A DNA stretch of 64,000 bases from Cytobacillus firmus (GTDB taxonomy: Bacteria > Bacillota > Bacilli > Bacillales > Cytobacillaceae), in contig NZ_JAMBOJ010000008.1 of assembly GCF_023715565.1 (NCBI RefSeq), positions 38,940-102,939 on the forward strand, read 5' to 3'. Within the stretch, counting starts at the first letter, position 1; each line of letters opens with the position of its first letter. Of this stretch, positions 1 to 9,101 are shown piece after piece. The translations under genes and the position numbers were made by a program. The notes below the pieces were generated by a model that had not been told where the DNA came from, did no database searches, and saw nothing but the letters and a program-made list of their open reading frames with translations.

Positions 1-5
1 TCAGA

Positions 6-857
6 ATGGCTGTTTTGAATGGATTAGAGGACAGCGTGTTCACAACCGGTATTCAATCAATGCATAAAGATATGACATATAGCACTGTTGAGGCAGGTCG
101 TATTATTGAACGGTCAGACTCTACAATTAGAAATCATTTTCGTTCAGATCTAATCGAGTACATTCAACCTGAAAAGTTCGGGAAGTTTTACAGGTTAAAT
201 TATAAAAGTGTATTTCGTTTACATTTAATATTTGTATTAATGGACAAGGCCTCTAAAACTTCTGTGGATCTTCTTGCTGAGCTAGGAATGCAACCTGGTG
301 TTTCAATGGGAGGCAATGTAAAGAGGGTTCAACGTGAAAGTACCGATCTTCAAGAGTATAGCGATCAGCTGCAGAATAATTATGAAGAACGTTTATCAAC
401 TATGGAGCGAAATCTAGGATTCCAGAGTAAAATGCTGAACATACTTAAGTACGAAAAAGATATTTCTGATATTGAGAGAAAACTAGAGAGAAAAGAAGTT
501 GAGATAGACCAAATCAAGACAGATGCTTATATGAAGTACTTAGAAGAAAAACAATCGCAGCTGCTATCAACCTCATTGAAGAAAAGTATTCAAAAACCTT
601 CTTTTTTAGGGCTTTTTAAGAAACCTGATATTATTGATGTTGAGCAAATTAACAAGGATGTAGAAACAAAGCTAAAAGAAAAAATGGATCAAGAAATTAA
701 AGAGAAGATCAATATAGCAAGAAAAGAAATAGAAACACTTCAAGAGGAAAAGAGGAAAGTAAATACGTTATTACAGCAAGAGCGTGATTCTTTTTCGAAT
801 ATGCAGCTTGATACTGATGTAGATGACAAAAAACTATTAAGTGCAAATATGAAATAG
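6..857 (+). CDS. MerR-like HTH / coiled-coil plasmid protein (5' end uncertain)
   Basis: Residues about 20-80 resemble a MerR-type winged helix (TYSTVEAGRIIERSDSTIRN, then FYRLNY). They are followed by a long, charged, Lys/Glu-rich coiled coil from about residue 105 to 265. This layout is common in uncharacterised DNA-binding proteins of Bacillus plasmids, so a role in plasmid gene regulation or segregation is possible; that is inference. The frame is still open at the window edge and no ribosome binding site is visible before the ATG, so the true start may lie outside the window. Confidence 0.7.
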   Translation: MAVLNGLEDSVFTTGIQSMHKDMTYSTVEAGRIIERSDSTIRNHFRSDLIEYIQPEKFGKFYRLNYKSVFRLHLIFVLMDKASKTSVDLLAELGMQPGVSMGGNVKRVQRESTDLQEYSDQLQNNYEERLSTMERNLGFQSKMLNILKYEKDISDIERKLERKEVEIDQIKTDAYMKYLEEKQSQLLSTSLKKSIQKPSFLGLFKKPDIIDVEQINKDVETKLKEKMDQEIKEKINIARKEIETLQEEKRKVNTLLQQERDSFSNMQLDTDVDDKKLLSANMK

Positions 858-922
858 ATTGAAATTTCCGAACATATGTTTTATAATGGGTTTACTAAAG
901 TTGTTCATAAGGGGTGGGCAGA

Positions 923-1036
923 GTGTTAACATATTATTTTAAAGAGAAAACAGTTAGAACAATTGATAAAGTGGTGGTGGCTGCAACCGCAGTAACTCTG
1001 CTAGCAGCTATCGCCAGGACAATCATTAATTGGTAA
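923..1036 (+). CDS. Small 37-aa hydrophobic peptide
   Basis: A GTG start follows a good ribosome binding site (AAGGGGTGG, 909-917) and opens a 37-codon frame. The encoded peptide has a charged N-terminus and a hydrophobic alanine/valine/leucine-rich centre (VVVAATAVTLLAAIA), like a single membrane helix. It ends just before a strong terminator. The ribosome binding site, composition and following terminator support a real gene. The function is unknown. Confidence 0.5.
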   Translation: MLTYYFKEKTVRTIDKVVVAATAVTLLAAIARTIINW

Positions 1037-1059
1037 GTTCAATATCTCCTATAGCTATT

Positions 1060-1103
1060 AAAGCTCATTCAGTAAAATATTTACTGGGATGAGCTTTTTT
1101 TTT
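1060..1103 (+). terminator. Rho-independent terminator
   Basis: AAGCTCATTCAGTAAA pairs with TTTACTGGGATGAGCTT, and nine T residues follow. It ends the transcript carrying the coiled-coil protein and the 37-aa peptide. Confidence 0.85.
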
Positions 1104-1329
1104 AGTCATTATTATTGTATTTCTAATGGGTTTTTGTTAAACCTTAGCTGCGTTCTTGGTTTGAAAAATAAATAAAATACAGGGTACAACTGAACTCTAA
1201 AAAAGTTAGGTTTCAAAACCGCTGAGTAGTTAAGGTGAGTCTAAAACTTGCGGTAGTAAATTACAACAAAAAACCACTTAAAATTGGCAGTTTTTTAGTT
1301 TTTAAGGAAGATACGAACATATAATCTAG

Positions 1330-1369
1330 TATAATATAGGAAATATAAAGGTCTGATATTAGGAGGGGA
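1330..1369 (+). promoter_or_regulatory. -10 element and ribosome binding site before the recombinase-like gene
   Basis: TATAAT lies at 1330-1335 with no good -35 at the expected distance. A strong AGGAGGGG ribosome binding site at 1361-1368 precedes the ATG at 1376. Confidence 0.45.
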
Positions 1370-1375
1370 GAATGT

Positions 1376-2248
1376 ATGCCTTACGGATTTATTAAGCATA
1401 TCGAAAATAAAGGGTATAGTGAGGAAACAGTAAATAGCTACGAAAAGGTTATAAACCAATTTTTTGCCTTTATTAAAGATAAATATCCGGAGAATAAGGA
1501 ACCTTTTCAAATTACCTCTTCAGACATAATCAAATACTTAGAGTATCAACGTGATATAAGAGAAAAAAGTATCTCGACAATAAATAAAGAACTTGCCATT
1601 TTAAAGACTATGTTTAACTATTTTTGGGAAACTGACAAAGTACCTTTAAGTGTTGATCCTGCAGTCAAAATCAAGAGGTTTGTTGTAAAAGAAAAGCCAA
1701 CTGTGCACATTCAATTTCACGAAATTCTAAAAGTACTTGATCTAGTTCTGCTTAATGATGAATATTCGCCGCTTAGAAAAGTATTGTTTTTATTGGCCAC
1801 TAAAGGCTTAAAGATGGCTGAGTTTGGATTTACCAAGGATAAAGTTAAAGATAACGCAAATAAAGATATAGTTGAAATTCAATTGAAAAATAGAACCATT
1901 ACCCTCCAGGGATCTGAAGTGGCATACTTCCATGAGTACTTTTACTCCACTTTTTTTAATGGCAGCGAGTATGTATTTACGACAAAACATCACGGAGAGA
2001 ACGTAACTGGACCTATACAGGTAATGTCCATGCAAAGTCATTTAAGAGCAATATCTCGTGATTACCTCCCTGAAGGATCTCCAGCTTTAACTCTTACTAT
2101 AATTCGAAGAGCTATCGCATTTGATCTTTATTCTAAAAAAGTACCAATCCAGCTCATAGCCGCCGAATTAGGAATTGAAGAAAATACTGCATCATACTAT
2201 CTGAAACAGATAGTCGAAGGAACCTATACCCAAAAAGAACTTGAATAG
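1376..2248 (+). CDS. Tyrosine-recombinase-fold protein with degenerate active site
   Basis: The first 100 residues form a typical SAM-like core-binding domain (KGYSEETVNSYEKVINQFFAF). The C-terminal half aligns with the catalytic domain of phage-type integrases, but the signature residues are altered. The usual TGLRxSE block reads TKGLKMAEF, so Arg becomes Lys. The HxxRH block reads TIIRRA, and the LGH block reads LGI; a tyrosine is kept near ASYYL. At 290 aa it has normal XerC/D length. It may be a DNA-binding protein that lost strand-exchange activity, or a divergent recombinase. It stands alone, ahead of a terminator, in a possible plasmid maintenance region. Confidence 0.7.
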   Translation: MPYGFIKHIENKGYSEETVNSYEKVINQFFAFIKDKYPENKEPFQITSSDIIKYLEYQRDIREKSISTINKELAILKTMFNYFWETDKVPLSVDPAVKIKRFVVKEKPTVHIQFHEILKVLDLVLLNDEYSPLRKVLFLLATKGLKMAEFGFTKDKVKDNANKDIVEIQLKNRTITLQGSEVAYFHEYFYSTFFNGSEYVFTTKHHGENVTGPIQVMSMQSHLRAISRDYLPEGSPALTLTIIRRAIAFDLYSKKVPIQLIAAELGIEENTASYYLKQIVEGTYTQKELE

Positions 2249-2294
2249 GCTTCAAAATTAAGTGTATAATTGTGGAAACAAAAACAACAATGGG

Positions 2295-2353
2295 AAGCAC
2301 CCAGAAAAACTATCTTTTATTGGAGATGGTTTTATTCTGGAGTGCTTTTTTTT
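2295..2353 (+). terminator. Hairpin terminator/attenuator between two genes
   Basis: AGCACCCAGAAAAACTATCT pairs imperfectly with GAGATGGTTTTATTCTGGAGTGCT, followed by eight T. It lies between the recombinase-like gene and the start of the next gene, so it either ends the first transcript or limits read-through. Confidence 0.7.
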
Positions 2354-2373
2354 ATGGGAAAGGAGCTGTGGCG

Positions 2374-2958
2374 TTGGAAGATAAGCAAGTTTCTAGAAAC
2401 CTATTAGATTTCTCCAAAGCAGTCTTAATAGGAGAAGGAGATTTTAATTTCAATAATTCCAATGATGTATTATCTATACCTTTTAACAAACAAAAATCTT
2501 TATACTTATCGGAAGTTCTTAAGAATGAGCAGATTAGTAACTATATTGAAATTAATAGTAAAAAAGAACAGCTTAGTATACATTCACATCCAATTTTAAA
2601 AACTTTGAAAGACCAATGGTACAAAGATAATTCGAAGATATTTAGCTTAACCTTAGATCCAGGCTTGATTACTTTAAAATCGATTATTGTCTGCATCAAC
2701 TTATTTGGAATTAGAAAATTAGAATGCATATCACTACCAACCAGTATTGATAGAGATCATCTTAAAACTCTTTCATATTGTTTAGAAAAGCATTTAAAAG
2801 TACCAGTAACACCTAGCAATAACCAAATGAAAATAACAGATATACCTAAACTTGTCACATCTGCAGTGAGTGACATCTCTGCTTTACATAGCGCAGAACT
2901 AATAAATTATCTTACTACTAAAGAAAAGAAGCTTTTGACAGAAGGGATTTTAAGATGA
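2374..2958 (+). CDS. Unknown 194-aa protein
   Basis: I chose the TTG at 2374 because AGGAG (2361-2365) lies eight bases before it. The longer open frame from 2272 would translate the upstream terminator hairpin. The product is soluble-looking, with no signal peptide or recognisable motif. Its stop overlaps the ATG of the following lipoprotein gene in an ATGA arrangement, which indicates translational coupling and a shared process. I do not recognise the family. Confidence 0.6.
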   Translation: MEDKQVSRNLLDFSKAVLIGEGDFNFNNSNDVLSIPFNKQKSLYLSEVLKNEQISNYIEINSKKEQLSIHSHPILKTLKDQWYKDNSKIFSLTLDPGLITLKSIIVCINLFGIRKLECISLPTSIDRDHLKTLSYCLEKHLKVPVTPSNNQMKITDIPKLVTSAVSDISALHSAELINYLTTKEKKLLTEGILR

Positions 2959-3605
2959 AAGTTAAAGCTATTTCTCTAATTCTATCTAGTTCTTTGCTGT
3001 TAACTGGATGCGGTGGTTTATTCGATAAAGAATCAAAAAGAATTGAAGCTCTAAAAGAAGAAAAGAAGCAAGGTGAACTTAAGGATAGCAAAGAAAAAGA
3101 AGAACAAGAGAAAATATACAAAGATATGGAGAGACCAGTTAATGAGGTAGTCTATGAAAATGAGTTAGATACCTTAAAAGAAGTTGAAAATCTAGACTAC
3201 AAAAATTTAGAAGAGTATAAGGATGCTGCAGAGTTTTCAAAATTTGTCGCAGACGCATTGTATAAATTCTACACAGTGCAACTTTCTCCGGAAAACTATT
3301 ATGAATTCCTTTTACAATATGGAACTGAGTCAGTAAAGGAATCTTTACCTTCTAAGGATGATGCTGTAACTGTATTTTCTTCATTACAGGACCTGTATCT
3401 AAAACAAAATATTAATGGCGAAAGCTACACATTAACAAATGTTACTTTTAACCGGCTTAAAAATGAAGGGAGTTTTTATCGTAAGGTTTTAACAACAAAC
3501 GGGGAGGAGTATTTTATATCCATACTTCAAAAGGAAAATGGAGTCTGGAAATATGCTGATGATAGTCCTTCACCTCCATATGAAGTTCAGGATAATGCTT
3601 CATAA
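2955..3605 (+). CDS. Lipoprotein, 216 aa
   Basis: The N-terminus is a lipoprotein signal peptide with a lipobox (SSLLLTGCGG, Cys at about residue 19). A Lys/Glu-rich tether (residues 25-60) and a globular domain follow. The mature protein would be anchored on the outer face of the membrane. The gene overlaps the upstream gene by 4 bases (ATGA) and is followed after 21 bases by another unknown with its own ribosome binding site, so three genes form one operon. A cell-surface or conjugation accessory role is possible but unproven. Confidence 0.75.
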   Translation: MKVKAISLILSSSLLLTGCGGLFDKESKRIEALKEEKKQGELKDSKEKEEQEKIYKDMERPVNEVVYENELDTLKEVENLDYKNLEEYKDAAEFSKFVADALYKFYTVQLSPENYYEFLLQYGTESVKESLPSKDDAVTVFSSLQDLYLKQNINGESYTLTNVTFNRLKNEGSFYRKVLTTNGEEYFISILQKENGVWKYADDSPSPPYEVQDNAS

Positions 3606-3626
3606 TACTTACAAAGGAGAATTTAG

Positions 3627-4478
3627 ATGACACAAACCACTGAGATTAATATTTATGAATACACACAAAAGAAATTAAAAGCCCACCAACAGAATAATCA
3701 AGAGTTCAATATTGATTTAGCAACAATCTATGAGTTCTATAAAAATAGATTATTACAATACGTGCAGCATGACAAAGTAGAGAAGATGGAGAATATGCTA
3801 TTTGCAGGAATTCAATCACAAATATTTAATGGTTACTTTATGGCAATGGAATTAATGCAAAACAGCGAATCGAACTTTGAGGATGATTGGTTTAAACAAG
3901 CAGAAGGGGTAATAGCGCAACAAATCCCCGATATGCTCCGAGTCGGCTCAAATAATAACCTAGAAGAAGTAATAACCATGGATAGCCTTAGAGAGTTGAT
4001 CAAATGGATGGTAATTGAATATGAGGGTGTTTACCCTACCCTGATGGATATATCCTTAAATACGGCTTGTTTAGGGGCATTATGGGCTTTTAAAGACGAG
4101 GCTAATAAAAGAGGTATACATTTTTATAAGTCTCAACACAAAGGCATTATGGCTTCTCTAGATGACATTACCTTTATTAATCCTCAGAACTATCTTAGTT
4201 TAACTGCAGTAAATAGTTTAAGTGAAGTTTGGGAGATTATAAATTCAGATTATAGAGGATTAGACAAAATAGGAGAAGTAACAGTTTTGGCTGTTGATAT
4301 CGGGGATAGCGAAAAAGGTCTTTTCCTGAATATCTCAATAAAAACTAGCCTAACTGATTTAGAGCAGGACAATCTTTTAGATCAAATAGTTACTAGAGCA
4401 GTTGTTATGAATACTCTTGATACAGATAAACTTACAGTTAACTTAGCTCAAGTAGACAGTTTCTTTCAATACAACTAA
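3627..4478 (+). CDS. Unknown 283-aa protein
   Basis: The ATG is preceded by AAAGGAGAATTTAG, a good ribosome binding site. The product is acidic and probably cytoplasmic, with predicted mixed helix and strand and no motif I recognise. It is the last gene of the operon with the lipoprotein and the 194-aa unknown, and a strong terminator follows at once. Confidence 0.65.
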   Translation: MTQTTEINIYEYTQKKLKAHQQNNQEFNIDLATIYEFYKNRLLQYVQHDKVEKMENMLFAGIQSQIFNGYFMAMELMQNSESNFEDDWFKQAEGVIAQQIPDMLRVGSNNNLEEVITMDSLRELIKWMVIEYEGVYPTLMDISLNTACLGALWAFKDEANKRGIHFYKSQHKGIMASLDDITFINPQNYLSLTAVNSLSEVWEIINSDYRGLDKIGEVTVLAVDIGDSEKGLFLNISIKTSLTDLEQDNLLDQIVTRAVVMNTLDTDKLTVNLAQVDSFFQYN

Positions 4479-4483
4479 TAAAC

Positions 4484-4515
4484 AAGACCAAGCAGATTGC
4501 CTCTGCTTGGTCTTT
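4484..4515 (+). terminator. Rho-independent terminator
   Basis: AAGACCAAGCAGA pairs perfectly with TCTGCTTGGTCTT around a five-base loop. It closes the plus-strand operon at the convergent junction with the minus-strand module. Confidence 0.85.
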
Positions 4516-4537
4516 ACATATCTTCTTTTCGAAGTAC

Positions 4538-4568
4538 AAAAAAGACCATCTAAAAAATGATGGTCTTA
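4538..4568 (-). terminator. Rho-independent terminator of the E1/E2/JAB operon
   Basis: On the minus strand AAGACCATC pairs with GATGGTCTT and is followed by TTTTTT. It lies 17 bases after the ThiF gene stop. Confidence 0.85.
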
Positions 4569-4584
4569 TAGAAAATAATTTATT

Positions 4585-5430
4585 TTATTGAGTTATCGGC
4601 TCACTTCTCATATATCCTTTCTTAGAATGATAAAATATCTTATGGGTAGATACTGTTCCTAATTCGAATATTTCATTCAATACTGTGGATGCTGCTAGAG
4701 CTGAGTAACGATTAGTTATCACTCTCTGCGGATTAGAAGCAGCAAGTTCAGTACATGAAAGTTCGGACGGGGCAATTTCATCCTGGTCTTCTAAAATATC
4801 AGAAAATACAGAAGCAACTGGCTCCGAAATTACATTCCCATTAATTTTAAGGCCACATACCAATTGACCCGTAAAGCCTGATCGTTCATAAGTTTCCAAC
4901 TCTTCTTCTGTCCAGGCATCTTTTGACCGGATACGGAAGTCGTTGGGAACCTGGACTTCCTCATTCCCAATATCGATATATAATAGGTTATCTACTTTTT
5001 CAAAGTATTCATGGAATACCCTTCTAGAGAAATTGTTATCAACACAAGAGATTAAGATTGGTACATATGATGTACTCCAGCCATGACAACCTTCATAGTC
5101 TGTATTAAATAAATTGTCTAAGGTTTCAACATTCTCAATATAACTAGCGCTATATGTTTCAATGTTTACCTGGTAAGCTGAGCGATAACGTTTAGCTAAT
5201 ACTTCCGCTTTGTTCCTTCCTAAATCTTGGCGTAAACAAAGCTGGTTAGCTAGGTTCTTTTCTTCATAATGGTCATAATCAGCAATCACCATTTTGCCCC
5301 ACACATCAAAAATATTGAGCATTTGAGCTACTTGCTGAATGACATAACCTCCATTACCTCCCGCTCCAACTAGCACAATATGAGTGAAAAGTCGTTTGCC
5401 TTTTGTAAAATCCACAGATATTTTCGGCAT
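4585..5430 (-). CDS. ThiF/E1-like adenylating enzyme (PRTRC-like cassette)
   Basis: This 281-aa protein has the Rossmann nucleotide loop GAGGNGG (residues 22-28) of E1/ThiF/MoeB enzymes, the acidic-strand motif ADYDHYEEKNL and the GRNKAE motif that contacts ATP. A downstream CVDNNFSRR segment matches the substrate-binding region. Enzymes of this family activate the C-terminus of ubiquitin-like or sulfur-carrier proteins by adenylation. I set the start at MPKIS because GGAGG lies 8 bases upstream and the JAB stop is one base away; the longer frame would overlap the JAB gene. Its neighbours are a JAB peptidase and an E2-like protein, the arrangement of PRTRC-type and related bacterial ubiquitin-like systems. 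Confidence 0.85.
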   Translation of the reverse strand: MPKISVDFTKGKRLFTHIVLVGAGGNGGYVIQQVAQMLNIFDVWGKMVIADYDHYEEKNLANQLCLRQDLGRNKAEVLAKRYRSAYQVNIETYSASYIENVETLDNLFNTDYEGCHGWSTSYVPILISCVDNNFSRRVFHEYFEKVDNLLYIDIGNEEVQVPNDFRIRSKDAWTEEELETYERSGFTGQLVCGLKINGNVISEPVASVFSDILEDQDEIAPSELSCTELAASNPQRVITNRYSALAASTVLNEIFELGTVSTHKIFYHSKKGYMRSEPITQ

Positions 5431-5431
5431 A

Positions 5432-8400
5432 TTACTCAACCTCCACATTTGAGATATCACTAAGATAAGTCGCATAGTCATCAAATACCGGGTTTTCAAA
5501 AACATTAAAGGGATTAATATTAAAGTGTTTTTGAGTCTCCTTGTTAAATGTTCTGACGATTAAGTCCGGAAAAAATTTATCCAGGCGGCCAACTATGGCA
5601 TAAAGGATAGGGGACCTTTCGTTAGCATCATCCACTGGAGAGGGGATAGCCGGCATTACATGATGAGAGTGGATCTCCATAATTTTCATTAAGTTTCTAT
5701 CACCGTATTTCTCAACATAAAGCCACGCATTATCATCATCGATTGAGCAAAGCACAGAATTAACCACTTGCTTGGGAAAATCTAAGATAAATGTTCCTTT
5801 GTCTCTGTCAAGGTAGATGTCGGCATGAACCTCCGTTCCAAACTTACTAGAAAAATCTTTGGCTACTACGATAAAATCAGCCAATATGTGAAAGGGAATT
5901 TTCTTTTTCTTTGAACAGGAAGAAACCTCTGCAGATGCAGAGGTCTCCTTACAATCCACCATACCTTTCTTCTTTGCAGAAAGTACGGGTACAATAATGT
6001 TTTTCTTCTCAATGTATACAAGTTGAGTAAAGTTGGCCACAAGCTCAGGAAAGTCATCTTCTAATTTCTTTCTGAGAGCATTTTCAGAAATCGGCTCAAA
6101 TGCTGATTCTTCTCCATCATCATCTTTTTTCTTCTTTTTAGTCGGAAGTCCATTTTCTAGCTCTTCTATTGAGAAATAGTTGGTAACTGGCAAGTCCATA
6201 CCCGCATAGCGAACAATAGTATCAACCAGGACTTTAAATGGATCCTTTTTTGGAGCAGCTGGTGTAGAAGCTTTGGCCTCTTTCTTTTCCTCATTTGATT
6301 TCCTTAATTTTTCGATTTGTTCTTCTCGCTTTTTTACGGCGGCTGCTTTTGCAGCTTCAAGCTTAATTACTGCCTCATCCTCAATATCAAACAGTTCCGA
6401 TAGGTAAGCATTTGAGGTTATCTCCAGCTTTTCCCCCGGTTAACACCGTACGTGCGATTTTCACCGCATACGGCGTCCCATCTAATCCAATCAATCCATC
6501 CCTATATCACTTTTCTGTGAGCTTTTTCTCTTAACTTGTTAAGTTTTGAGATTTGCTCATTATTAAGATTGAAACTTTTAAGAAGGGGAATGATTTTTCC
6601 CTCATCCTTCATATGGACAAGTTTATGCAAATCCTTATGGATAATGGTGAGATTTTGATAACTGTCATCTCCACCATATTCCTTTGGGGTTATGTGATGA
6701 CAGTGTATCTCTTCAATCCCGAGAATTCTTTTGGATATTGAACATTTTCCATATTGAGCAATAAATTTGGAGATACGATTATCGTTGTATTCAATGCTCG
6801 TATCTCTAATGAAGGATTTCATAAGCAATTCTAGTACTCTTTTATTGATACTCTTAAGACCTTCATGAATTTTCTTTCTCCCCATTACAGTATAGTTACA
6901 TATGTTCTGTGAGAAGTTCATAGCAGGCTTGGTTTTCTGAGCATATATGGGTATTAAGACCATACCTTGTATTTTCCAAAGCTTTGGTTTATAACTACCG
7001 TATCGTTTTTTAAGAGTCTTAGTCATATCTGCTGTTGAAGCTTCCGCAAAGTTTTTTCTTAATCGATTATAAAGAGCTATTCTTAGAGAATTGTTTATCT
7101 CCGCTAAATCTAACGAAATATTAGAAGCCACCGAGTAGTAGTTGTGAATTCCCATAACCACCGAATTGAAGTTCCAAACTGTATCAGCGTTTGGATTCTT
7201 CTGGATTCTTCTAATTTCTAGTTTTATCTTGGCTTTGGCATTTCCTTTTGCTTTTTCAGTCATTTTCGATTGTGCAACAAGTTTCTTACATTTTGCCACA
7301 GCTTTAATTTTAATACCTAGAAATTCGCTACCTTGCTTTTTTAGATTTATAACTTTAGATTTTTGAGGACTTATATCTAAACCTAATCTAGTTTTAAGAA
7401 AGTCTTTGGTAGCGTAGAAAATTTTCTTAGCGGTTTGGTAATTACTACATAGGATTTTAAAATCATCAGCGTATCTGACTACAAAGCATTCTTTCAACCT
7501 CGACTTTTTGAGTGGGGCAAACTTGTTTTTTTCAGTCTTATAATGGAATTTCGTTTTGAAAGTTTCCCATTGATTACTAATCCACCAATCAAATTCGTTA
7601 AGCACAATATTAGAGAGAAGGGGACTAAGGATACCACCTTGGGGTGTACCTTTAGTTGGTTGTCCTTCTCCTTCAATTTCAGCTTTAAGTAGGCGAGATA
7701 TTATGGAAATTAATGCTTTGTCCTTTATTCCTAATGCCCATATTTGTTTTAGAAGTTTTCCATGATTCACATTATCAAAGAATCCCTTGATATCAATGTC
7801 TACGCAATAGTATTTCTTTCCTTTGTTAATCAGGTCGTTCATACGAGCTATAGCATCATGGGCACTACGATTAGGTCTAAAACCATAGCTGTGCTTGTGA
7901 AATTTAGCTTCACAAATAGGGTCAAGAATTTGCAGAATACACTGTTGGAAGATCCGATCCCATATGGTAGGAATCCCTAGCGGTCTTTTTTCTCCGTTTT
8001 GTTTAGGTATTAGCACACGTCTAACTGACTGTGGTTCATATCTATTAAACATTGATTTGACCTTAGCAACTACTGCTTCGACACTTAGGTTCTGTATGTC
8101 AGTTATATTTCTTCCATCAGTTCCAGGTGTTTTGCTTCCTTTGTTTCTCTTAATATTTCTGTATGCTAGTCTTATGTTTTCCTCTTTGCTCATAAGTTCT
8201 ACAAGGTTATAAAAGTTGTTCCCATTCAGGCTACGTGAATACAGTTCATCAAGGGTTGCTTGAAGAGAATAGTATTCTACATGTCTGAGTTTGGCTTTCT
8301 TTCCTTTAGTCATAAGTTGGTTCCTCCTCTGAGGAGATAAACCTCTCTTAGTCTTACTCGAACCTTATAACTCGTCAGAAATGTCACTTTTAGTTGGATT

Positions 8401-9085
8401 AATCTTCACTAGACTAATGGCTATCCCTCCACGTTAATTAGACGTTTCATTGGTACTGTGCCATTACCTTCATCTGCTTAAATCAAGTTATACAGTTGGC
8501 TAATATCACCAGTACTTTCCTTGAACCGTTTCATAGGGGGCAATCCCTCCACGTAGCAGATTTACCACGTTCCATTATTCCTATCTGTGCATAAACCCTT
8601 AGATTTCTTCTTTGGACCTGTGATCTTGATTATGCCTGTAACATAATATGGACTTTCATATCAGCAAATCTTACTCATCCATAATCACAACTCATATTGA
8701 GTCTCTGAACATTTCTATTCAGCTATTTTATAGATCCGTACATTCGAAGATTCGTCAGTTCTAACCAAACATAAAGGTATTCTGAACATTCTAATCATAG
8801 GTTTTTTATAGACTCCCGACCTATCAGCTACACCTTCCACCTCTGGAGAGCTTTCGTCAACTTTACTTGTTACGGTAGCTTTTGGCCGACTTCACCGAGC
8901 TTCAAACACCTTGTTCTTTACCAAACATTGTGCATGTCGGAGTATTAGAGGAAGCCCTTCATGGCGTTACCCATTCATTTGACTTCTTAGAATAATAGTT
9001 CTACTAACTTGTTGTTAGTGCCTAACCTTTTAAGTTAGGAACGTGTCGCACTGCTAAAAATATCAGTTTGTTCTACCTTTGTCAT
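5432..9085 (-). CDS. JAB/JAMM metallopeptidase, interrupted by a group II intron (exons 9052-9085 and 5432-6393)
   Basis: Exon 1 (9052-9085) starts at an ATG behind GGAGGAAA and codes for only 11 residues (MTKVEQTDIFS). Exon 2 is 5432-6393. Removing 6394-9051 joins AGC A to TG TTT GAT and gives 331 uninterrupted codons. The N-terminal part is a Lys/Glu/Ala-rich coiled coil. The C-terminal part holds the metallo-isopeptidase signature H-S-H-x7-S-x2-D (EIHSHHVMPAIPSPVDD; His253, His255, Ser263, Asp266 of the spliced protein). JAB enzymes cleave ubiquitin-like modifiers from targets or trim their precursors. The neighbouring E2-like and E1-like genes support such a role. An internal ATG at 6199 has no ribosome binding site and is unlikely to be a start. 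Confidence 0.85.
6394..9051 (-). mobile_element. Group II intron 1 (2658 nt) inside the JAB gene
   Basis: The 5' end is GTGCGACACG, the group II consensus GUGYG. The 3' part contains a domain V hairpin (CGCCGTATGCGG with CCGTACG-type pairing, about 6445-6480). A short domain VI follows, in which GTT and CCG pair with CGG and AAC at the end. The last bases TATCGGAAC end in AC, as expected. Removal at these borders restores the JAB reading frame exactly. The intron encodes its own reverse transcriptase/maturase in the same direction. The 738 bases between 8314 and 9051 hold no protein gene and should form domains I-III of the ribozyme. Confidence 0.85.
6502..8313 (-). CDS. ltrA: Group II intron reverse transcriptase/maturase with HNH endonuclease domain
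   Basis: This 603-aa LtrA-type protein carries reverse transcriptase blocks such as GTPQGGILSPLLSN and the catalytic YADD (VVRYADDFKILC). A maturase/X domain and a C-terminal HNH domain (CHHITPKEYGGDDSYQNLTI) follow. It promotes splicing of its intron and retrohoming into the target gene. It lies within domain IV of the intron and all motifs are intact, so the element may be active. Confidence 0.95.
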   Translation of the reverse strand: MTKGKKAKLRHVEYYSLQATLDELYSRSLNGNNFYNLVELMSKEENIRLAYRNIKRNKGSKTPGTDGRNITDIQNLSVEAVVAKVKSMFNRYEPQSVRRVLIPKQNGEKRPLGIPTIWDRIFQQCILQILDPICEAKFHKHSYGFRPNRSAHDAIARMNDLINKGKKYYCVDIDIKGFFDNVNHGKLLKQIWALGIKDKALISIISRLLKAEIEGEGQPTKGTPQGGILSPLLSNIVLNEFDWWISNQWETFKTKFHYKTEKNKFAPLKKSRLKECFVVRYADDFKILCSNYQTAKKIFYATKDFLKTRLGLDISPQKSKVINLKKQGSEFLGIKIKAVAKCKKLVAQSKMTEKAKGNAKAKIKLEIRRIQKNPNADTVWNFNSVVMGIHNYYSVASNISLDLAEINNSLRIALYNRLRKNFAEASTADMTKTLKKRYGSYKPKLWKIQGMVLIPIYAQKTKPAMNFSQNICNYTVMGRKKIHEGLKSINKRVLELLMKSFIRDTSIEYNDNRISKFIAQYGKCSISKRILGIEEIHCHHITPKEYGGDDSYQNLTIIHKDLHKLVHMKDEGKIIPLLKSFNLNNEQISKLNKLREKAHRKVI

Positions 9086-9101
9086 TGTTTATTTCCTCCA
9101 A

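Noticed and set aside
5866..6057. Short minus-strand open frame
   Set aside because: Out-of-frame shadow inside the JAB exon 2.
6199..6199. ATG at 6199 as start of the JAB gene
   Set aside because: No ribosome binding site. The frame continues upstream to the intron border and joins exon 1, which has a strong ribosome binding site.
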